Origin: RGIG8597 sp050872545
GTDB lineage: Bacteria > Spirochaetota > GWE2-31-10
Direction: 5' to 3'
DNA: 22,137 nucleotides
Assembly (NCBI GenBank): GCA_050872545.1
Contig: JBNMHA010000038.1
Coordinates: 1-22,137 of the forward strand
Below are positions 22,100 to 22,137 of the stretch, in pieces. The notes beneath the pieces are model-generated. The model saw nothing but the letters and a program-made list of their open reading frames with translations. It did no database searches and was not told the origin of the DNA. Position numbers and translations under genes: made by a program. Positions within the stretch are counted from its first letter, which is position 1. Each line of letters opens with the position of its first letter.

Positions 22100-22137
22100 C
22101 TAAAGCTTTTCTATTTCTTCTGGTGACAAGCCGGTAC
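22100..22137 (-). CDS. Rpn family nuclease/putative transposase, extreme C-terminus
   Basis: Only the last 12 codons are inside the window; on the minus strand they read TGLSPEEIEKL and a TAG stop. This is the same ending as the Rpn fragment at 1-250 (TGLSVEEIEKL), with 32 of 38 bases identical by my count. The rest of the gene lies beyond the right edge. Downstream of its stop, about 20 bases away, is copy B of the palindromic repeat. Confidence 0.6.
   Translation of the reverse strand, partial: TGLSPEEIEKL

Overview
The window looks like chromosomal DNA of a treponeme (phylum Spirochaetota). The main reasons are two tandem genes for FlaA, the sheath protein of the periplasmic flagellum, which is essentially a spirochaete protein; a LysM lytic transglycosylase and lipoproteins of spirochaetal type; and a lipoprotein whose C-terminal SUMF1/C-type-lectin tail looks like the variable proteins of treponemal diversity-generating retroelements (DGRs). 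The DNA is AT-rich apart from a few GC-rich patches. The species cannot be fixed from the sequence alone.

Layout. (1) 1-250: 3' end of an Rpn-family (PD-(D/E)XK 'putative transposase') gene, followed by degenerate palindromic repeats. (2) 410-5543, plus strand: a tight six-gene run (Nif3-like metal protein, phytoene-desaturase-like FAD oxidoreductase, DUF2161 nuclease-fold protein, YkgJ-type Cys-cluster protein, Gfo/Idh/MocA oxidoreductase, exported unknown) ending at a bidirectional terminator. (3) 5583-8156, minus strand: the flaA pair with a clear sigma-70-type promoter and its own terminator, then an unknown coiled-coil gene. (4) 8193-16620, minus strand: nine close or overlapping genes read ymdB-like, ispA, tlyA, lipoprotein, LysM lytic transglycosylase, exported unknown, DUF3467, lipoprotein, lipA. 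No terminator is visible inside, so this is probably one long envelope and housekeeping operon. (5) 16767-18556, plus strand: a GtrII-like membrane glucosyltransferase with its own consensus promoter. (6) 18642-20922, minus strand: an FN3/SUMF1 lipoprotein with a GC-rich, NNC-rich C-terminal tail and a promoter whose spacer contains a run of 14 T. (7) 20923-22137: mostly palindromic DNA (a three-way-junction RNA-like element, a long inverted repeat, and two copies of a double-hairpin repeat) around one small HXXEE membrane gene. The window ends in the 3' end of a second Rpn gene in the opposite orientation.

Most interesting is region 6 with its upstream DNA. The lipoprotein's last codons carry the pattern left by adenine-directed DGR mutagenesis (asparagine AAC codons turned into other NNC codons), although no reverse transcriptase or template repeat lies in the window. 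The same gene may be switched on and off by slippage of its promoter tract. Just upstream, a folded element displays an anti-Shine-Dalgarno loop and ends in eight T. A second theme is that both Rpn gene ends are followed closely by the same class of palindromic repeat. All family names come from reading motifs; no database search was run.
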